NCBI GenBank assembly: GCA_900550025.1
Contig: URQP01000021.1
Location: 1 to 26,595, forward strand
Source: an uncultured Porphyromonadaceae bacterium
Lineage (GTDB): Bacteria > Bacteroidota > Bacteroidia > Bacteroidales > Muribaculaceae
Direction: 5' to 3'
DNA: 26,595 nt
The position numbers and the translations under genes were made by a program. Below, piece after piece: positions 7,221 through 16,082 of the stretch (the stretch's first letter is position 1; the number at the start of each line of letters is the position of its first letter). The notes under the pieces are model-generated. The model was given only the letters and a program-made list of their open reading frames with translations. It was not told the DNA's origin and ran no database searches.

Positions 7221-10200
7221 TTATTGAATGTCATCTTTAGGATAGCGCGCAATCAGACGGTTTATGTCAACTCCTTCCGCCTCAAGCTTAGCCACCATAG
7301 CCTCCATATTGTCGGGATTGTACATATTATAAAGCTGCAACAGCTCCATTATGTAATACACATCCGCATACATGTCGGACGATGACAACAGATTATACTG
7401 CGACGGCGTAAGCGTCTGGAAGAATCTTGCATATTGCCCATACCGCAACAATTCCGATTCAACAATCTTATTGGCGCGAGCCGTATCGTTCTTATTGCCT
7501 GTAATTTCACCAAGCGTATATAGTATGCGGCTTATGCGCTCTCCCATCTGCAATGCGTATGGCGAAGCGTAATCCGGCAATTTTGTCTGTATCAGGTCAA
7601 TAATATTACGGGCCTTTACAAAACGGTCGTTCATATATCGCTCAGCCTCGGCATATTCCGGAGAACCCTTAGCCAGCACTTTGCCGCCGATAGTGTCCGT
7701 CATAAGCGATTGTGCCTGCATTCCCTCTATGACAAGCTCGAAAGCGAGGTCTGCCATCGTGGTACGCGTGGTGGTCACCATACGGCGGACAGTCTCGTCA
7801 AGATACGGATAATCGTCGGGCGTAGCCTTGTCCAATCCTCCCCAACGGAACTTCTCCGTAATATTCTTATAAGCCACATCCGTATTCACAGCGAAATTAG
7901 AGCCGTCGAAGCCATAGCGTATCGGCATTACCTCGTATGCCATACCGGTCGAGGCCATATACGGCATCAATCCGTCATAATACTTGTCGGGCACGGTCAT
8001 CGCGAAATAAATCGGACGATTCCATCCCTGACGGATTATCGAAGATATAATATCGATGCTCATCACCTTGCTTGAGCTCATGCCTCCGTCGCCCAATGTA
8101 TATTTATCATGGAGCATATTGAAATCGATATAATCCTCTATTTGCGACGCCTTGTCTGCCGGGACTATTCCGTTCTTCACCACCGCAGCCTTATCGACTT
8201 TTTCATACATCATCGGATATTTGAATTCAGGAAGCCCCCAAGCATTATTGGTGCAATTACCGGAATAGAACTCCGCAAGAGCCTTCTCTACCGGAATCAT
8301 CATCGTCGTATCGGGATTTATGAAATAGTTGAATTGCCGCTGGTCGTAGGCAAAAGCATCCTTAGGCGCAACCATGGGCAAAGCCTCCGACTCGTAGTAC
8401 GGACGGCGCATCTGGTTGATGTACCAGTCGGTTGAAAGATACGAAAGATTGACAACACGCACGTCCGTACGCCAACCTTCCACTTCCTGCGCATACCACA
8501 GCGGGAATGTGTCGTTGTCGCCGTTAGTGAATATTATGCCGTTCTCTCCCACGCTCGACAGGTAGTTCATACCGAAGTCGCGCGCCGCATAGCGTCCGGA
8601 GCGGTCGTGGTCGTCCCACGTCTGGCTGACCATCTGCAAAGGAACGGCAAGCCCCACAAGCACGGAGATGGCGATGAACACGTTGTTCAAATCTTTCTTC
8701 TCTTCCGGCTTCTTGTTCTCGCTCATCTTCTTATGAGCCGCGCACAGCAACCTCCACAATCCGGCAACACCCATGCCAATCCAGATGGCAAACGCATAGA
8801 AAGAGCCTGCATACGCATAATCGCGCTCACGAGGCTGCCCCGGCGTCTGGTTCAGGTAAAGCACTATGGCAATGCCTGTCATAAAGAACAGGAAGAACAC
8901 CACCCAGAACTGCTCTATGCCGCGCTTTCCCTTATATGCTTGCCACAACAGACCGATAACGCCAAGCAGCAGAGGAAGCATATAGTACACATTATGCCCT
9001 GCATTGCCTTTACCATAATCGTCAGGCAAAAGCGACTGGTCGCCAAGACGCGGATTGTCGATGAACGGAATGCCGCTTATCCAGTTGCCGTGGGTGATTT
9101 CGCCCTGCCCCTGTATGTCGTTCTGCCGTCCGGCAAAGTTCCACAAGAAATAACGCCAGTACATAAAGTTCAGCTGGTAGCTGAAGAAATAGCGCAGATT
9201 CTCGCCGAAAGTCGGCTTCGTCTTCATTTCGCTATATATCTTGTTGCCGTTCTCGTCGACAAGCACAGTCGCGTCAACCTGATTGCCCTTTATCCCTCCA
9301 AGCCAGTCGCTGTAATCGTTGGCCGACATTGAAGAATAAAGACGAGGGAACAGCATATTCATCTCCGGTGAATATTCGTAATCGTAGTTTCTGCCAATCA
9401 TCTTATACCTGTCGGGGTCGTCAGGATTCTGCTTCACCTCCTTCCTGTAGATGGGTTTGCCGAATTTCTTGACAGGCAACTGCGAATCACCCTTCATCTC
9501 ATAGAGAATAGGAGCGCTATATACAGGACCGTAGAGCAAAGGAGTCTTTCCATATTGCTCACGGCCGAGGTAGTCGGCAAGGGCAAACACATTGTCGGGC
9601 GAGTTCTGGTCCATCGGAGTCTGTGCGTTGGAACGGATAAGAATCAGCGCATACGACGAATACCCCACAAATATAACAGCAACACTCAGTACAGTATTGT
9701 ATAATATGCGCACCGGCAGCTCCTTGCAGAAACGGAACAGATAAACAGCCAAGGCAATGGTAAGAATGACCGCAATCCACACGCCGTCGCCGATAAAGAA
9801 CATGCCCGAAGCCACGATGCTGAGGAAAAACGACAGCTTCATACCGGCAACACTCTTCTGGCGGTTGAACTCATAAATGGCCCAAATGAAAATCAACGAC
9901 AGAATGACAGCGTATGCAAGCACTCCGGAATTGAAACTGAATCCCATACCGTTGACAAACATCAGCTCGAAATATTGGGCAATCTCGACGAATCCCGGAA
10001 CCAACCCATAAAGAATCAGCACGATTATGGCAAACGAGACGCACAATGCCAAGAGCGAGCCTTTTACGTTGATATTCTTGAATTTACGGTAATATATCAC
10101 AAGCACAATCGCCGGGATGCACAACAAGTTGAGCAAATGGACGGCTATCGAAACGCCGATAGTGTAGGCTATGGCTATCAGATAGCGGTCGGAGTGCGGG

Positions 10201-10712
10201 TTGTCGCAGCGGTTCTCCCATTTCAGGATAAGCCAGAAAATCAAGGCCGTACAGAACGACGAGAACGCATACACCTCGCCCTCGACAGCCGAGAACCAGA
10301 AAGTGTCGCTCCATGTGTAGGCAAGCGCCCCTGCCACACCGCTTCCGAAGATTATGGCGAGCTGCTGCCACGAGAACTCATCGGCATCGTCCTTCACCAA
10401 CAACCGGCGGACAAGATGTGTTATGGTCCAGAACAGCAACAGGATAGTGGCCGCGCTAAGCAATGCCGACATCACATTGACACAAACTGCCACGGTCGAC
10501 GGGTCGGAAGAGAAGTTGATGAAGAACCGGGCGGCAAGCATAAATATAGGGTTGCCGGGCGGATGCCCCACTTCCAGTTTGTATCCTTGTGAAATAAACT
10601 CGCCGCAATCCCAGAAACTTGCGGTCGGCTCGATAGTCATCAGATAGGTGAATGCCGCTACGGCGAACATCAGCCAGCCTATCGAGTTGTTTAAAAGATT
10701 GTATTTTTTCAT
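7221..10712 (-). CDS. DUF2723 membrane protein, GT-C-type glycosyltransferase-like
   Basis: A 1163-residue polytopic protein of the DUF2723 family, common in Bacteroidota and often annotated as protein-O-mannosyltransferase-like. The family hallmark lies just after the first helix: SFWDCGEFI (Asp35 and Glu38) and GHPPGNPIF at 49-57. The acidic pair in the first outer loop is where GT-C enzymes carry their catalytic base. Many hydrophobic segments occupy roughly residues 10-360 and 560-710. The C-terminal 450 residues are soluble and include the conserved-looking NGDNDTFPLWYAQE segment. It is the first gene of an operon with a deacetylase and queG. A role in transferring a lipid-linked sugar to protein or a surface glycan is inferred; no substrate is shown. 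Confidence 0.9.
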   Translation of the reverse strand: MKKYNLLNNSIGWLMFAVAAFTYLMTIEPTASFWDCGEFISQGYKLEVGHPPGNPIFMLAARFFINFSSDPSTVAVCVNVMSALLSAATILLLFWTITHLVRRLLVKDDADEFSWQQLAIIFGSGVAGALAYTWSDTFWFSAVEGEVYAFSSFCTALIFWLILKWENRCDNPHSDRYLIAIAYTIGVSIAVHLLNLLCIPAIVLVIYYRKFKNINVKGSLLALCVSFAIIVLILYGLVPGFVEIAQYFELMFVNGMGFSFNSGVLAYAVILSLIFIWAIYEFNRQKSVAGMKLSFFLSIVASGMFFIGDGVWIAVILTIALAVYLFRFCKELPVRILYNTVLSVAVIFVGYSSYALILIRSNAQTPMDQNSPDNVFALADYLGREQYGKTPLLYGPVYSAPILYEMKGDSQLPVKKFGKPIYRKEVKQNPDDPDRYKMIGRNYDYEYSPEMNMLFPRLYSSMSANDYSDWLGGIKGNQVDATVLVDENGNKIYSEMKTKPTFGENLRYFFSYQLNFMYWRYFLWNFAGRQNDIQGQGEITHGNWISGIPFIDNPRLGDQSLLPDDYGKGNAGHNVYYMLPLLLGVIGLLWQAYKGKRGIEQFWVVFFLFFMTGIAIVLYLNQTPGQPRERDYAYAGSFYAFAIWIGMGVAGLWRLLCAAHKKMSENKKPEEKKDLNNVFIAISVLVGLAVPLQMVSQTWDDHDRSGRYAARDFGMNYLSSVGENGIIFTNGDNDTFPLWYAQEVEGWRTDVRVVNLSYLSTDWYINQMRRPYYESEALPMVAPKDAFAYDQRQFNYFINPDTTMMIPVEKALAEFYSGNCTNNAWGLPEFKYPMMYEKVDKAAVVKNGIVPADKASQIEDYIDFNMLHDKYTLGDGGMSSSKVMSIDIISSIIRQGWNRPIYFAMTVPDKYYDGLMPYMASTGMAYEVMPIRYGFDGSNFAVNTDVAYKNITEKFRWGGLDKATPDDYPYLDETVRRMVTTTRTTMADLAFELVIEGMQAQSLMTDTIGGKVLAKGSPEYAEAERYMNDRFVKARNIIDLIQTKLPDYASPYALQMGERISRILYTLGEITGNKNDTARANKIVESELLRYGQYARFFQTLTPSQYNLLSSSDMYADVYYIMELLQLYNMYNPDNMEAMVAKLEAEGVDINRLIARYPKDDIQ

Positions 10713-10747
10713 CCGTCAGATATATGTTTATCTTGCTTAACAACCTG

Positions 10748-10781
10748 CAAAGATAGTCACTTGCCTCTGTTTGCAAGCAAA
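10748..10781 (-). promoter_or_regulatory. Promoter for the DUF2723-deacetylase-queG operon
   Basis: TATCTTTG on the minus strand (10755-10748) lies 35 bases before ATG 10712. Upstream TTG (10776-10774, spacer 18) or TTTG (10781-10778, spacer 22) can serve as -33. A 13-base palindrome, CGTTAA-T-TTAACG, lies just upstream at 10798-10810 and could be an operator. Confidence 0.5.
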
Positions 10782-10859
10782 ACCGTCACTTAAAAGCCGT
10801 TAATTTAACGCATTTTCTTAGCGGATAAAGCATCGAACACCGCCACATCTATGATTCAC

Positions 10860-12137
10860 TTAGTTTTTCCCTACCGAGAACGTGTGGAAACCACCAGAGA
10901 AACCGTACCTTACAGACAGCCCGAACTGGTCGCAAATCGACTTCACGATGGCAAGCCCCAGGCCGCTCGACTCGTTACGGCGGTGCTTGCCCTGCGCAAA
11001 GCGCTGGAATACTGTCTCGGCATCCAACGGCTCATCTGCCGGCCCATTGGATATGCTGAAACAATCTTCACTCAACGATATGATGATTTTTCCGCCGTCG
11101 CTGTGCACAAACGCGTTTTTCAGCAGATTAGCCACAAGCGTGGCGGCAAGCTGGCTGTTGATGTCGCAATGGAAATCTCCTTCAGGCGAATATTCCAACG
11201 TAATTTCCTTATAAGAATAAATAGACCGGTAATCGTCTATCATCCCGTCGATTATGCCGCGGAACGACAAATTCTTCTCCGTCTCCGGGAATTGTCCGCT
11301 GTCAATCCGCGAGAGCAGCAGCATCGACTTGTTGAGCTTCTGCAAATTGCCGAGCGAATCAAGCACTTTAGCCGCCGCCTCCATCTGCTGCGGGCTGAGC
11401 GTCTCGTCTTCCATAAGCATCTCCATCCGGTTGATGCAGATGGCAATCGGTGTCTGCAATTCGTGCGAGGCATTGCCTGTGAACTGCCTCTGCTGCTCGT
11501 AAATCTGCTCGTTGCGGCGCATCGTACGCACCGCCACATCATTCAGCCTTGCGAATTCCGTTATGTCGGTAGGGTTGTCAAGCGGCTTGTTTGCCTGCCC
11601 TATCTTGTAGGTGTCAAGCCATCCGATAAGCACATAGAAAGGCCTCATGCAACGGTAGAACACCGTCACATAAATCACTATCGAAACGACCATCATCAAT
11701 GCATACAGGGAAATCGTCCACCACACAAGCGATTCGCCGACATTTTCTTTCTCGAAAGAAGGTGTGGCGGCAGTGAGCTGGTAATATTGACCGTTACGGT
11801 CGTAGAATATGGTTTTCATCACACGCGAAGCCACATGGTCGTCGATACGGTAAATGTACATCACTTTGTCCTCGAAGCGGACTTGCGGCAATTCGTCAGC
11901 GACTTCCTCCGATATTTTCAACAGTTCATACTGTCCGGTCACATCATCGGCCGACAAGGGAATAGGCTCTCCGCTAAGAAAGCGCACGATTAGCTGTTCC
12001 GAGAACTCGGAAAGTATATCGTCGATTTCATCATTGATGACCTTCGTCATTCCGAAATAAAAAAATACAGCCCAGCAAACCATTATGACTGCCATTCCCA
12101 CCGAAGCGCGCAATATGACCTTGTAAATCAGCTTCAT
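10860..12137 (-). CDS. Two-component sensor histidine kinase
   Basis: A 425-residue inner-membrane kinase. TM helices lie at about 7-30 and 138-160, enclosing a 107-residue periplasmic sensor region with no recognised fold. A linker leads to the HisKA dimerisation domain with FTGNASHELQTP and phospho-acceptor His225. The HATPase domain has an N box with Asn341 (LLKNAFVHS) and a G2 box SSGLGLAIVK at 390-399. The G1 region reads SISNGPADEP, shorter than the usual DxGxG form. Its ATG overlaps the response-regulator stop as ATGA (12134-12137), so the pair is co-translated and it should phosphorylate that regulator. The signal is unknown. Confidence 0.93.
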   Translation of the reverse strand: MKLIYKVILRASVGMAVIMVCWAVFFYFGMTKVINDEIDDILSEFSEQLIVRFLSGEPIPLSADDVTGQYELLKISEEVADELPQVRFEDKVMYIYRIDDHVASRVMKTIFYDRNGQYYQLTAATPSFEKENVGESLVWWTISLYALMMVVSIVIYVTVFYRCMRPFYVLIGWLDTYKIGQANKPLDNPTDITEFARLNDVAVRTMRRNEQIYEQQRQFTGNASHELQTPIAICINRMEMLMEDETLSPQQMEAAAKVLDSLGNLQKLNKSMLLLSRIDSGQFPETEKNLSFRGIIDGMIDDYRSIYSYKEITLEYSPEGDFHCDINSQLAATLVANLLKNAFVHSDGGKIIISLSEDCFSISNGPADEPLDAETVFQRFAQGKHRRNESSGLGLAIVKSICDQFGLSVRYGFSGGFHTFSVGKN

Positions 12138-12820
12138 TCCTCTGCCTGTTCTTCCATTTTATATCCCAAACCGTAAACCGACTTTATTTCTACTCCCGCG
12201 CCCGCATCGTTCAACTTCTTTCGTAGATTCTTGATGTGCGCATATATGAAGTCGAAATTATCGGCCATATCGATATGGTCGCCCCAGACCGATTCGGCAA
12301 GCGTCAATTTATTGATAAGCCTCCCGCGGCGGTTGACGAAATATTCCAGTATGTCGTATTCCTTACGGCTCAAATCGAGCAACCGCCCGGCAGCCGACAC
12401 CTCGCGCGTGTCGGGACGGATTTCAAGATTGCCTATCCTCACTGTTGTGTCGCCGCCGTGATTGCGCCGCCGCGCCACGCTGCGTATGCGAGCCGACAGC
12501 TCGGCGAGATGGAAAGGTTTGGCAAGATAGTCGTCGGCTCCGAGGTCGAGACCGCTTATCTTGTCGTCGATGGCGTCCTTCGCAGAAATGATTATCACGC
12601 TTTCACCGCGTCCTTCATCCTTGATTTTTCTGAGGATGTCCAATCCGTTGCCGTCAGGCAGCATGATGTCGAGCAGCACGCAGTCGTAGGAATACGCCTC
12701 CAGCTTCCCGATAGCCGATGAAACGTCGGCTGCCGTCTCCACCACGAAACGATCCTTCTGCAGCGATTCCCTGACCACTTCCCTCAACTGCCTCTCGTCC
12801 TCCACAACAAGTATCTTCAT
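12134..12820 (-). CDS. OmpR/PhoB-type response regulator
   Basis: A 228-residue two-domain transcription factor. The receiver domain (1-115) has the acidic pocket VVEDE, phospho-acceptor Asp51 in LLDIMLPDG, Ser79 in IIISAKD, and Lys101 in YLAKPFHL. The C-terminal winged helix (about 128-225) has LSRKEYDILEYF, the recognition region LAESVWG, and the closing hairpin KSVYGLGYKM. I take MKILVVEDE at 12820 as the start; the frame is open further upstream but that would cross the -7 element and lacks receiver homology. It precedes its kinase by an ATGA overlap. The cation transporter upstream is on the same strand but 349 bases away, so a metal-sensing role is only a possibility. Confidence 0.95.
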   Translation of the reverse strand: MKILVVEDERQLREVVRESLQKDRFVVETAADVSSAIGKLEAYSYDCVLLDIMLPDGNGLDILRKIKDEGRGESVIIISAKDAIDDKISGLDLGADDYLAKPFHLAELSARIRSVARRRNHGGDTTVRIGNLEIRPDTREVSAAGRLLDLSRKEYDILEYFVNRRGRLINKLTLAESVWGDHIDMADNFDFIYAHIKNLRKKLNDAGAGVEIKSVYGLGYKMEEQAEE

Positions 12821-12835
12821 ATCATCCGTTTTTGA

Positions 12836-12843
12836 CAAATATA
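12836..12843 (-). promoter_or_regulatory. -7 element for the response regulator-kinase operon
   Basis: TATATTTG on the minus strand, 15 bases before ATG 12820. The best -33 candidate, TTTCAG at 12870-12865, is imperfect (spacer 21). Confidence 0.4.
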
Positions 12844-12875
12844 CGAATAGATTCTGAAGAAAACCTGAAAAACAA

Positions 12876-13022
12876 TCAAAGTTTCTCCATATCATTCAAC
12901 AGACGGACTTCATTCACGACGACATAGGCAAGCTCGTCAACTCCCATAAGCAATCCAACGGACATATATGCCAGCAATGACTGCGTGGTCTGTTCTTTTC
13001 CCCAGTCAGTATTATAGTATTC
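12876..13022 (-). pseudogene. Orphan coding-like fragment in gene-free stretch
   Basis: The stretch 12821-13169 has no intact gene. Within it, a minus-strand frame stays open for 48 codons and ends in TGA at 12876-12878. Its translation looks protein-like: it reads EYYNTDWGKEQTTQ, then LLAYMSVGLLMG, then VDELAYVVVNEV. The only internal ATG would give a 28-residue peptide. An in-frame TAA at 13025-13023 and AT-rich non-coding DNA lie upstream, so it could be the C-terminal remnant of a lost gene, or chance. I recognise no family. Confidence 0.3.
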
Positions 13023-13065
13023 TTAATACGAGCAGAATAAGAATAAAAATATTGTTCAAATTTTG

Positions 13066-13104
13066 TATTATGCTACAAAAACATTATGTCCGTACAGCAT
13101 AATA
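13066..13104. repeat. Hairpin in intergenic region downstream of the cation transporter
   Basis: Nine-base perfect arms TATTATGCT (13066-13074) and AGCATAATA (13096-13104), extendable by TAC/GTA with one bulged base, around a loop of about 16 bases. No T tract follows on either strand, so it is not a standard intrinsic terminator, although it lies 66 bases beyond the transporter stop. Confidence 0.45.
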
Positions 13105-13169
13105 ATAGGGTACCATTAATGTCCTCTAATGAAAAACCAGTTAATTGAAAGTTCTTAATATAGCATTTA

Positions 13170-14102
13170 TCAGCCTTTGTAGGGCTCGATGTGGATGTTG
13201 ACGATAGCCGACCGTCCGTATTTCTCCTTCAGGGCAAGCTCCACGTTGTTAGCGATGTCGTGGGCTTCGACGATTGTGAGCGAAGGGTCAACCTTGATGT
13301 GGAAATCCATTATATAGATGTTGCCGTTCTTACGGGTGCGCAGATGGTGGAACGCACGCACGCCATCTACACCGTGGATGACCTCGCCTATTTCCGAATT
13401 GACAGCATCGGGCAACGACACTTCAAGCAGTTCCTTCACAGACGGCGCGGCAAGACGCCACCCTACCATAAAGATAAACACGCTTACTATCAACGCCGCC
13501 ACAGGGTCGAGAATGCGCCATCCCTCTCCCAAGAACATTGCGCAGCCGATGCCTACAAGCACCGCTATGCTTGAAAATGCGTCGCTGCGGTGATGCCATG
13601 CGTTGGCCACCAGTGCCGTACTGTTGATTTGCTCGCCGGCTATGCGCGTGTATTGAAAAAGCCATTCTTTAGTGGCAATGGACACAATCGCCATCACAAA
13701 AGCTATCATTCCCGGTTCGGGAAGCACCTTACCGTTGACCGCATCCCATATCGACGAAGCGCTCGACACGAACAGTCCTGCCGCAACCACCATCAGCGCA
13801 AAGCTGATAAGCATCGTGGCAAAAGTCTCGAACTTGCCATGCCCGTAGCGAAAACTTTCGTTCTCCCCACGTGAGGACACCCCGATAAAAACGAGTACGA
13901 TTATGTCGGTTATGAAATCGGAAATGGAGTGCACTCCATCAGCTATCATTGCGCCGGAATGTCCGACAATCCCGGCTATCACCTTTGCCAACGACAATAC
14001 TGCATTGACAACAAACCCCACCCACGTCACCTTCTTGGCACGGGCGGCACGCTGCTGCGCCTCCTCGTCAGCCTCGACAAGAACGGTATTTTTACTCTTC
14101 AT
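13170..14102 (-). CDS. Cation diffusion facilitator family transporter
   Basis: A 310-residue inner-membrane metal/proton antiporter exporting divalent cations. About six TM helices span residues 28-230. A metal site is visible: DGVHSISD in helix 2 (His58, Asp62) and HHRSD in helix 5 (His170, Asp174). This His-Asp/His-Asp set is usual in zinc-type members, whereas FieF has Asp-Asp/His-Asp, so zinc is the likelier substrate. The motif YGHGKFET follows helix 2-3. The C-terminal cytoplasmic ferredoxin-like domain (about 230-310) includes VEAHDIANNVE and ends in VNIHIEPY. The gene has a good promoter of its own and is divergent from the TonB-domain gene. Confidence 0.93.
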   Translation of the reverse strand: MKSKNTVLVEADEEAQQRAARAKKVTWVGFVVNAVLSLAKVIAGIVGHSGAMIADGVHSISDFITDIIVLVFIGVSSRGENESFRYGHGKFETFATMLISFALMVVAAGLFVSSASSIWDAVNGKVLPEPGMIAFVMAIVSIATKEWLFQYTRIAGEQINSTALVANAWHHRSDAFSSIAVLVGIGCAMFLGEGWRILDPVAALIVSVFIFMVGWRLAAPSVKELLEVSLPDAVNSEIGEVIHGVDGVRAFHHLRTRKNGNIYIMDFHIKVDPSLTIVEAHDIANNVELALKEKYGRSAIVNIHIEPYKG

Positions 14103-14127
14103 ATCGCGTAACTATTTAATGACGTGG

Positions 14128-14157
14128 CAAAGATACAGCAAATCGAGAACAGAACAA
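14128..14157 (-). promoter_or_regulatory. Promoter for the cation diffusion facilitator gene
   Basis: Minus strand: TTG (14157-14155), 19-base spacer, TATCTTTG (14135-14128). Start of transcription near 14122, 20 bases before ATG 14102. Confidence 0.6.
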
Positions 14158-14212
14158 TCAAGCTTGCTTGAAATTGTTATGCCGAGATGCAGCGTATCAT
14201 ATCAAAATATAC

Positions 14213-14220
14213 TATCTTTG
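14213..14220 (+). promoter_or_regulatory. -7 element for the TonB-domain gene
   Basis: TATCTTTG, 25 bases before ATG 14246. No TTTG at the right distance upstream; the element is divergent from the transporter promoter at 14128-14157. Confidence 0.45.
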
Positions 14221-14245
14221 TGACAGGTACTTAAAATTTACCACT

Positions 14246-14689
14246 ATGAAACGGTCAATGATTTCCTTGCTCCTGCTGCTGACACTTTGCACCGGCAGCG
14301 CGCTTGCGCAAAATTTCGGCACAAGCAGCGACAAAGTATACACAGCTGTCGAGCAGATGCCGCAGTTTCCCGGCGGCGATTCAAAACTGATGAAATACAT
14401 ATCCGAGAACATCAAATACCCTGAAACGGACGAATGCGTTGACGGGCAAGTAATCGTGCAATTTGTAGTGACTAAAACAGGAGAAATCGGAGATGTGAAA
14501 ATTGTCAGGCACTTGCATCCGATGTTCGACGAAGAGGCGGTGCGCGTAGTGAAATCGCTTCCGAAATTCATACCCGGACGTATGAACGGAGTACCGGTCA
14601 ATGTATGGTACATATTGCCTGTTCGTTTCCGCACGGAGCGCAGTATGCCGGAGAGCTTGCCGCCAACTGACGGCATCATAATCGAATAA
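14246..14689 (+). CDS. Secreted stand-alone TonB C-terminal-domain protein
   Basis: A 147-residue protein with an N-terminal signal peptide (KRSMISLLLLLTLCTGSALA, cleavage likely before QNFG). One TonB C-terminal domain follows at about residues 40-130: the FPGGDSKLMKYISENIKYP segment, then GQVIVQFVVTKTGEIGDVKI, then the closing VNVWYILPVRF strand. There is no N-terminal membrane anchor or proline-rich spacer, so it cannot itself couple ExbBD energy as classical TonB does; it should be a soluble periplasmic or outer-membrane-associated protein. Such single-domain forms are widespread in Bacteroidota and their role is unclear. The start is set by the signal peptide and the -7 element; an upstream in-frame ATG at 14168 would precede the promoter. 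DUF2851 follows after 11 bases. Confidence 0.88.
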   Translation: MKRSMISLLLLLTLCTGSALAQNFGTSSDKVYTAVEQMPQFPGGDSKLMKYISENIKYPETDECVDGQVIVQFVVTKTGEIGDVKIVRHLHPMFDEEAVRVVKSLPKFIPGRMNGVPVNVWYILPVRFRTERSMPESLPPTDGIIIE

Positions 14690-14700
14690 TTCCGGTTCTT

Positions 14701-15993
14701 ATGGAAAAGCTGATGCAGTATGTGTGGGAGCACCGCCTGTGGAATCCGGCGGGTATGGCAACCAACGACGGAAAGAAAATCCGTGTAATCGACCCCGGAT
14801 TGCGCAACGACGATGCCGGACCTGATTTCTTCAACGCCAAGATAGAAATCGACGGCTACGTATGGGCAGGCAATGTGGAGATACACTACCGCGCATCCGA
14901 CTGGAAGCGGCACGGACACGACAAGGACACGGCCTATGACTCGGTAATCCTGCACGTGGTCGACAAAGACGACGCTCCTGTTTTCCGCACCAACGGCGAG
15001 CGCATACCACAGATGGTGATGCAATGCTCACCACGTTTCTCGGAGCGTTACGCCGCATTGGTCGACGGAAAGACGGAACTGCCGTGCAAGAAAGTGATTG
15101 CCGCATTCTCGCCATTAGAATCGGCCGAATGGATAGAGGCAATGGCTTTCGAGAGGCTTCAGGCGAAATCGGAGCGCATCAGCCAACTGCTCAAGCTCTA
15201 CAACGGAAATTGGGAAGCTGCATGCTACGTCACTTTCGCGCGCACCATAGGTTTCGGCACCAACAACGACGCTTTCGAGCGGCTCGCGAAAAGCCTGCCG
15301 TTGCAGTTGCTGCATAAGCATTCCGACTCGCTTACGCAAATCGAAGCACTGTTTTTCGGACAGGCCGGAATGCTCGACAATCCGCAAAAATATACCGACA
15401 ACCGCTATTACCAACAGCTTTGCCGTGAATATTCGTTCCTGAAAAACAAATTCTCTCTGCGCCAGCCCGAAGGATTGGTATGGAAATCGTTCCGCATGCG
15501 CCCGCAAAATTTCCCGAGCCGCAGGATTGCCATGCTTGCCCGCTACGTGGAAGGAGGCTTCCGCCTGATGGCCGACCTTCTCGATGCCAATGGCGACATC
15601 GAGAAGCTGCGCAGCCTGTTTGCCGTATCGCTGACAGGCTACTGGGCAAACCATTACTCCTTTGCCGGAGAAACCGTAGCCCCCGATGCGTCGCAAGCCA
15701 TCAGCCGCAGCTCCATCGACGTGATTCTCATCAACACCGTAGTCCCGCTCTACTATGCCTACGGCACGGCCACCGACGACTACAGCCGTGTGGAAAGCGC
15801 CATTGCTATCCTCGAGCAGTTGAAACCGGAAAACAACCGCATCACGGCACTGTTCCTCAACGCCGGCATGAAAATCGACAACGCGCTCGCCTCGCAAGCC
15901 GTGATACAGGTGCGCAACGAATACTGCAATCCGCGCAAATGCCTCTACTGCCGTGCAGGTCACAAGCTGCTAAGCGCGGCGGCGCACGAATGA
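14701..15993 (+). CDS. DUF2851 family protein
   Basis: A 430-residue soluble protein with the DUF2851 signature. An N-terminal region of about residues 28-110 contains DPGLRNDDAGPDFFNAKI, then GNVEIHYRASDWKRHGHD and YDSVILHVV. The alternation of conserved Asp, Glu and His residues there looks like a metal-dependent active site, perhaps nuclease-like, but no function is established to my knowledge. The C-terminus carries PRKCLYCRAGH, a CxxC pair that could bind metal. No signal peptide is seen, so it is cytoplasmic. It starts 11 bases after the TonB-domain gene and is probably co-transcribed. Confidence 0.88.
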   Translation: MEKLMQYVWEHRLWNPAGMATNDGKKIRVIDPGLRNDDAGPDFFNAKIEIDGYVWAGNVEIHYRASDWKRHGHDKDTAYDSVILHVVDKDDAPVFRTNGERIPQMVMQCSPRFSERYAALVDGKTELPCKKVIAAFSPLESAEWIEAMAFERLQAKSERISQLLKLYNGNWEAACYVTFARTIGFGTNNDAFERLAKSLPLQLLHKHSDSLTQIEALFFGQAGMLDNPQKYTDNRYYQQLCREYSFLKNKFSLRQPEGLVWKSFRMRPQNFPSRRIAMLARYVEGGFRLMADLLDANGDIEKLRSLFAVSLTGYWANHYSFAGETVAPDASQAISRSSIDVILINTVVPLYYAYGTATDDYSRVESAIAILEQLKPENNRITALFLNAGMKIDNALASQAVIQVRNEYCNPRKCLYCRAGHKLLSAAAHE

Positions 15994-16044
15994 ACCGCAA
16001 GCATTTATTTTTTGTTAATTATCACGCAAAGAGAAAAGAATAAA

Positions 16045-16064
16045 TACTTTTGCGTATATATTTG
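16045..16064 (+). promoter_or_regulatory. Two tandem -7-like elements before DUF4294
   Basis: TACTTTTG at 16045-16052 and TATATTTG at 16057-16064 both fit TAnnTTTG. Neither has a TTTG at the standard upstream distance. The downstream one would start transcription near 16071, 12 bases before ATG 16083. Confidence 0.4.
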
Positions 16065-16082
16065 CATTCTATTTTTATCGGT

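Noticed and set aside
10851..11993. A 380-codon open frame on + opposite the histidine kinase
   Set aside because: Antisense to a complete kinase; no signal or motif of its own.
14212..15024. A 270-codon open frame on - opposite the TonB-domain and DUF2851 genes
   Set aside because: Antisense to two genes with recognised domains and promoter support.
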